Position numbers and translations under genes: made by a program. A stretch of 43,473 bases of DNA from contig BJFT01000008.1 of assembly GCA_014190015.1 (NCBI GenBank), positions 1 through 43,473 of the forward strand, read 5' to 3'. The notes beneath the pieces were generated by a model that saw nothing but the letters and a program-made list of their open reading frames with translations, did no database searches and was not told the origin of the DNA. Of the stretch, positions 42,122 through 43,473 are shown piece by piece (the first letter of the stretch is position 1; each line of letters begins with the position of its first letter). Source of the stretch: Actinomycetes bacterium (GTDB lineage Bacteria > Actinomycetota > Actinomycetes > Nanopelagicales > Nanopelagicaceae).

Positions 42122-43473
42122 TTAAAGCGGAATATTGCCGTGTGAACCACGGCGATGTGGTGCTTCATTGATTGCTCTTGCAAGGGCAGAGCGAGTTTTG
42201 TTTGGTTCGATGATTTCATCGACTGCGCCAATTTCAACTGCGCGAGTTATGCCACCAGATACTTTGTCGTGTTCTGCAGCGAGAGTTAACTCTGTTGCTT
42301 CTCGTTGATCTTCAGGTAAATCTGCAAGTAAACGACGATTTAATACGCGCACAGCAGCGACTGCTCCCATGACGGAAACTTCTGCATCTGGCCATGCAAA
42401 TACTTTTGATGCACCGAGGGATTTAGAGTTCATCGCAACATAGGCACCGCCGTATGCACGGCGAGTAATAAGAGTGACTCGGGGGACAACGGATTCGGCG
42501 AATGCGTGAAGCAGTTTTGCACCGCGACGAACTGCGCCTTCCCACTCCTGTCCGGCGCCAGGTAAGAAACCTGGAACATCTGCAATTACGATCAGCGGAA
42601 TACCAAAGGCATCGCATGTGCGAACAAAACGTGCAGCTTTTTCTCCGGCAGCAGCATCAAGAACACCACCGATGTGTGCTGGGTTGTTGGCAATAACACC
42701 AACAGTTGCGCCACCGAGTCTGCCAAGGACAGTGGTCATGTTTTCTGCCCACATTGGCAATAGTTCTAATTTTTCAGCATCTGAATCCAAAATTGCATCG
42801 ATGAGTGGGTGTACTTCATAGCTTCGCTTATGCGCATCAGGAACGTGAACAGAAAGATCAGTGTCTGTGATGTTTGTATTCATTGTGCCTTGATTAGCAA
42901 AGAGTGAAGTGAGATCTCTGATTTCACTAAACGCTTCTTCTTCAGTGTGAGCAATAACGTGTGCAACGCCGCTGTTTTTACGGTGTGCATCTGGGCCACC
43001 GAGTGTTGCAATATCTATTTTTTCACCGGTAACAGATTTAACAACTCCGGGACCTGTAACAAAGATGCGACCTTCGGGGGCTAGAACAACGATGTCAGTC
43101 AGCGCTGGTCCGTAAGCACCACCACCTGCTGCTGGTCCGAGGATGAGAGATAACTGTGGAATGCGACCACTCGCTGCAACCATTGCAGAGAAGACTTCAC
43201 CGAATGCGCTTAAGGAAGAAACTCCATCACTTAAACGCGCACCACCTGAGTGCCAAATACCAATGATCGGCAGTTGTTCTTTCATTGCTGCTTTGTATGC
43301 CTCAACAATTACGTGAGCGCCATCGGCTCCGAGTGCACCACCTTGTTTTGTGGCATCGGATGCAAAGATAATTACTTTGTTTCCTTTTATTGATCCGGTT
43401 GCAGCAACCATTCCACAATCAGTGCGGGGGAAAAGTAATTCATGTGCGCCGTTATCAACTAAACGTTGAATAC
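42122..43473 (-). CDS. accD: Acyl-CoA (acetyl/propionyl) carboxylase beta chain, 5' end outside window
   Basis: The frame stays open through the window edge (IQRLVDNGAHELLFPRTDCG precedes the first internal Met), so about 450 residues of the C-terminal part are visible. Carboxyltransferase motifs are SGGARLSDG, GPAAGGGAYGPALTD (acyl-CoA site), GGVLDAAAGEKAARFVRTC and VPGFLPGAGQEW. It ends RGSHGNIPL, like mycobacterial AccD6. It transfers carboxyl groups from biotin to acetyl- or propionyl-CoA for fatty-acid synthesis. Acyl-chain specificity is not resolved. Confidence 0.94.
   Translation of the reverse strand, partial: IQRLVDNGAHELLFPRTDCGMVAATGSIKGNKVIIFASDATKQGGALGADGAHVIVEAYKAAMKEQLPIIGIWHSGGARLSDGVSSLSAFGEVFSAMVAASGRIPQLSLILGPAAGGGAYGPALTDIVVLAPEGRIFVTGPGVVKSVTGEKIDIATLGGPDAHRKNSGVAHVIAHTEEEAFSEIRDLTSLFANQGTMNTNITDTDLSVHVPDAHKRSYEVHPLIDAILDSDAEKLELLPMWAENMTTVLGRLGGATVGVIANNPAHIGGVLDAAAGEKAARFVRTCDAFGIPLIVIADVPGFLPGAGQEWEGAVRRGAKLLHAFAESVVPRVTLITRRAYGGAYVAMNSKSLGASKVFAWPDAEVSVMGAVAAVRVLNRRLLADLPEDQREATELTLAAEHDKVSGGITRAVEIGAVDEIIEPNKTRSALARAINEAPHRRGSHGNIPL

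Overview
This window looks like a chromosomal segment of a streamlined, low-GC freshwater actinobacterium, most like the acI lineage (Nanopelagicales; Planktophila/Nanopelagicus-type). The taxonomic reading is inference. It rests on a heliorhodopsin gene next to a GlnA2-type glutamine synthetase, actinobacterial families (DUF3145, split CrtYc/CrtYd lycopene cyclase, the leuA leader element), a base composition that looks mid-40s % GC by eye, very tight gene packing (ATGA and TAATG overlaps, convergent genes abutting with no gap) and many leaderless promoters. I see no insertion sequence, integrase, prophage, CRISPR array or rRNA. Both window ends cut through genes.

Layout. 1-2.6 kb: end of an alpha/beta hydrolase, an MFS transporter and a convergent lipoprotein. 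2.7-8.6 kb: a complete oligopeptide/dipeptide ABC importer in the unusual order C-A-B-D-F, with a strong hairpin between the binding protein and permease B. 8.6-11.6 kb: an M13 metallopeptidase divergent from a MarR regulator with a clear palindromic operator, then a bidirectional terminator and a histone-H1-like basic repeat protein. 11.7-15.6 kb: MFS exporter and panB on the minus strand, divergent from nadE. 15.6-19.6 kb: glnA2-type glutamine synthetase, heliorhodopsin, then a leaderless leucine-rich leader peptide with mutually exclusive hairpins in front of leuA. 19.6-22.6 kb: recO-uppS, convergent with a ZIP transporter-Zur operon carrying a Fur/Zur-type box, and a small ABM-domain protein. 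22.7-29.1 kb: glyS-dus-DUF218-dgt-dnaG and tRNA-Asn. 29.1-30.9 kb: Tat-type Rieske protein, HtrA-like protease and an ACT-domain protein. 30.9-36.2 kb: glpK-galT-galE operon divergent from glpD. 36.2-39.7 kb (minus): a short DnaX-tail-like protein overlapping a GH25 lysozyme, a stand-alone LuxR-type HTH protein, nnrD starting one base after tRNA-Met, and crtYc-crtYd. 39.7-43.5 kb: M23 peptidase, terminator, cspA, DUF3145 protein, SIMPL-domain protein and the C-terminal part of an acyl-CoA carboxylase beta chain.

How it fits together. The window combines housekeeping (replication, tRNA charging, NAD, pantothenate, leucine and cell-wall lipid synthesis) with scavenging suited to a dilute-water heterotroph (peptides, glycerol, galactose, zinc) and two light-linked pieces: heliorhodopsin and a lycopene cyclase whose beta-carotene could be a retinal precursor. 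At least 15 starts have a TAnnnT-like -10 hexamer exactly 6 or 7 bases before the start codon, so leaderless transcription appears to be the default here. Several of these -10 hexamers reuse the stop codon of the gene upstream. No non-coding stretch exceeds about 270 bases. The largest, 40578-40843, holds the divergent leaders of cspA and the DUF3145 gene.
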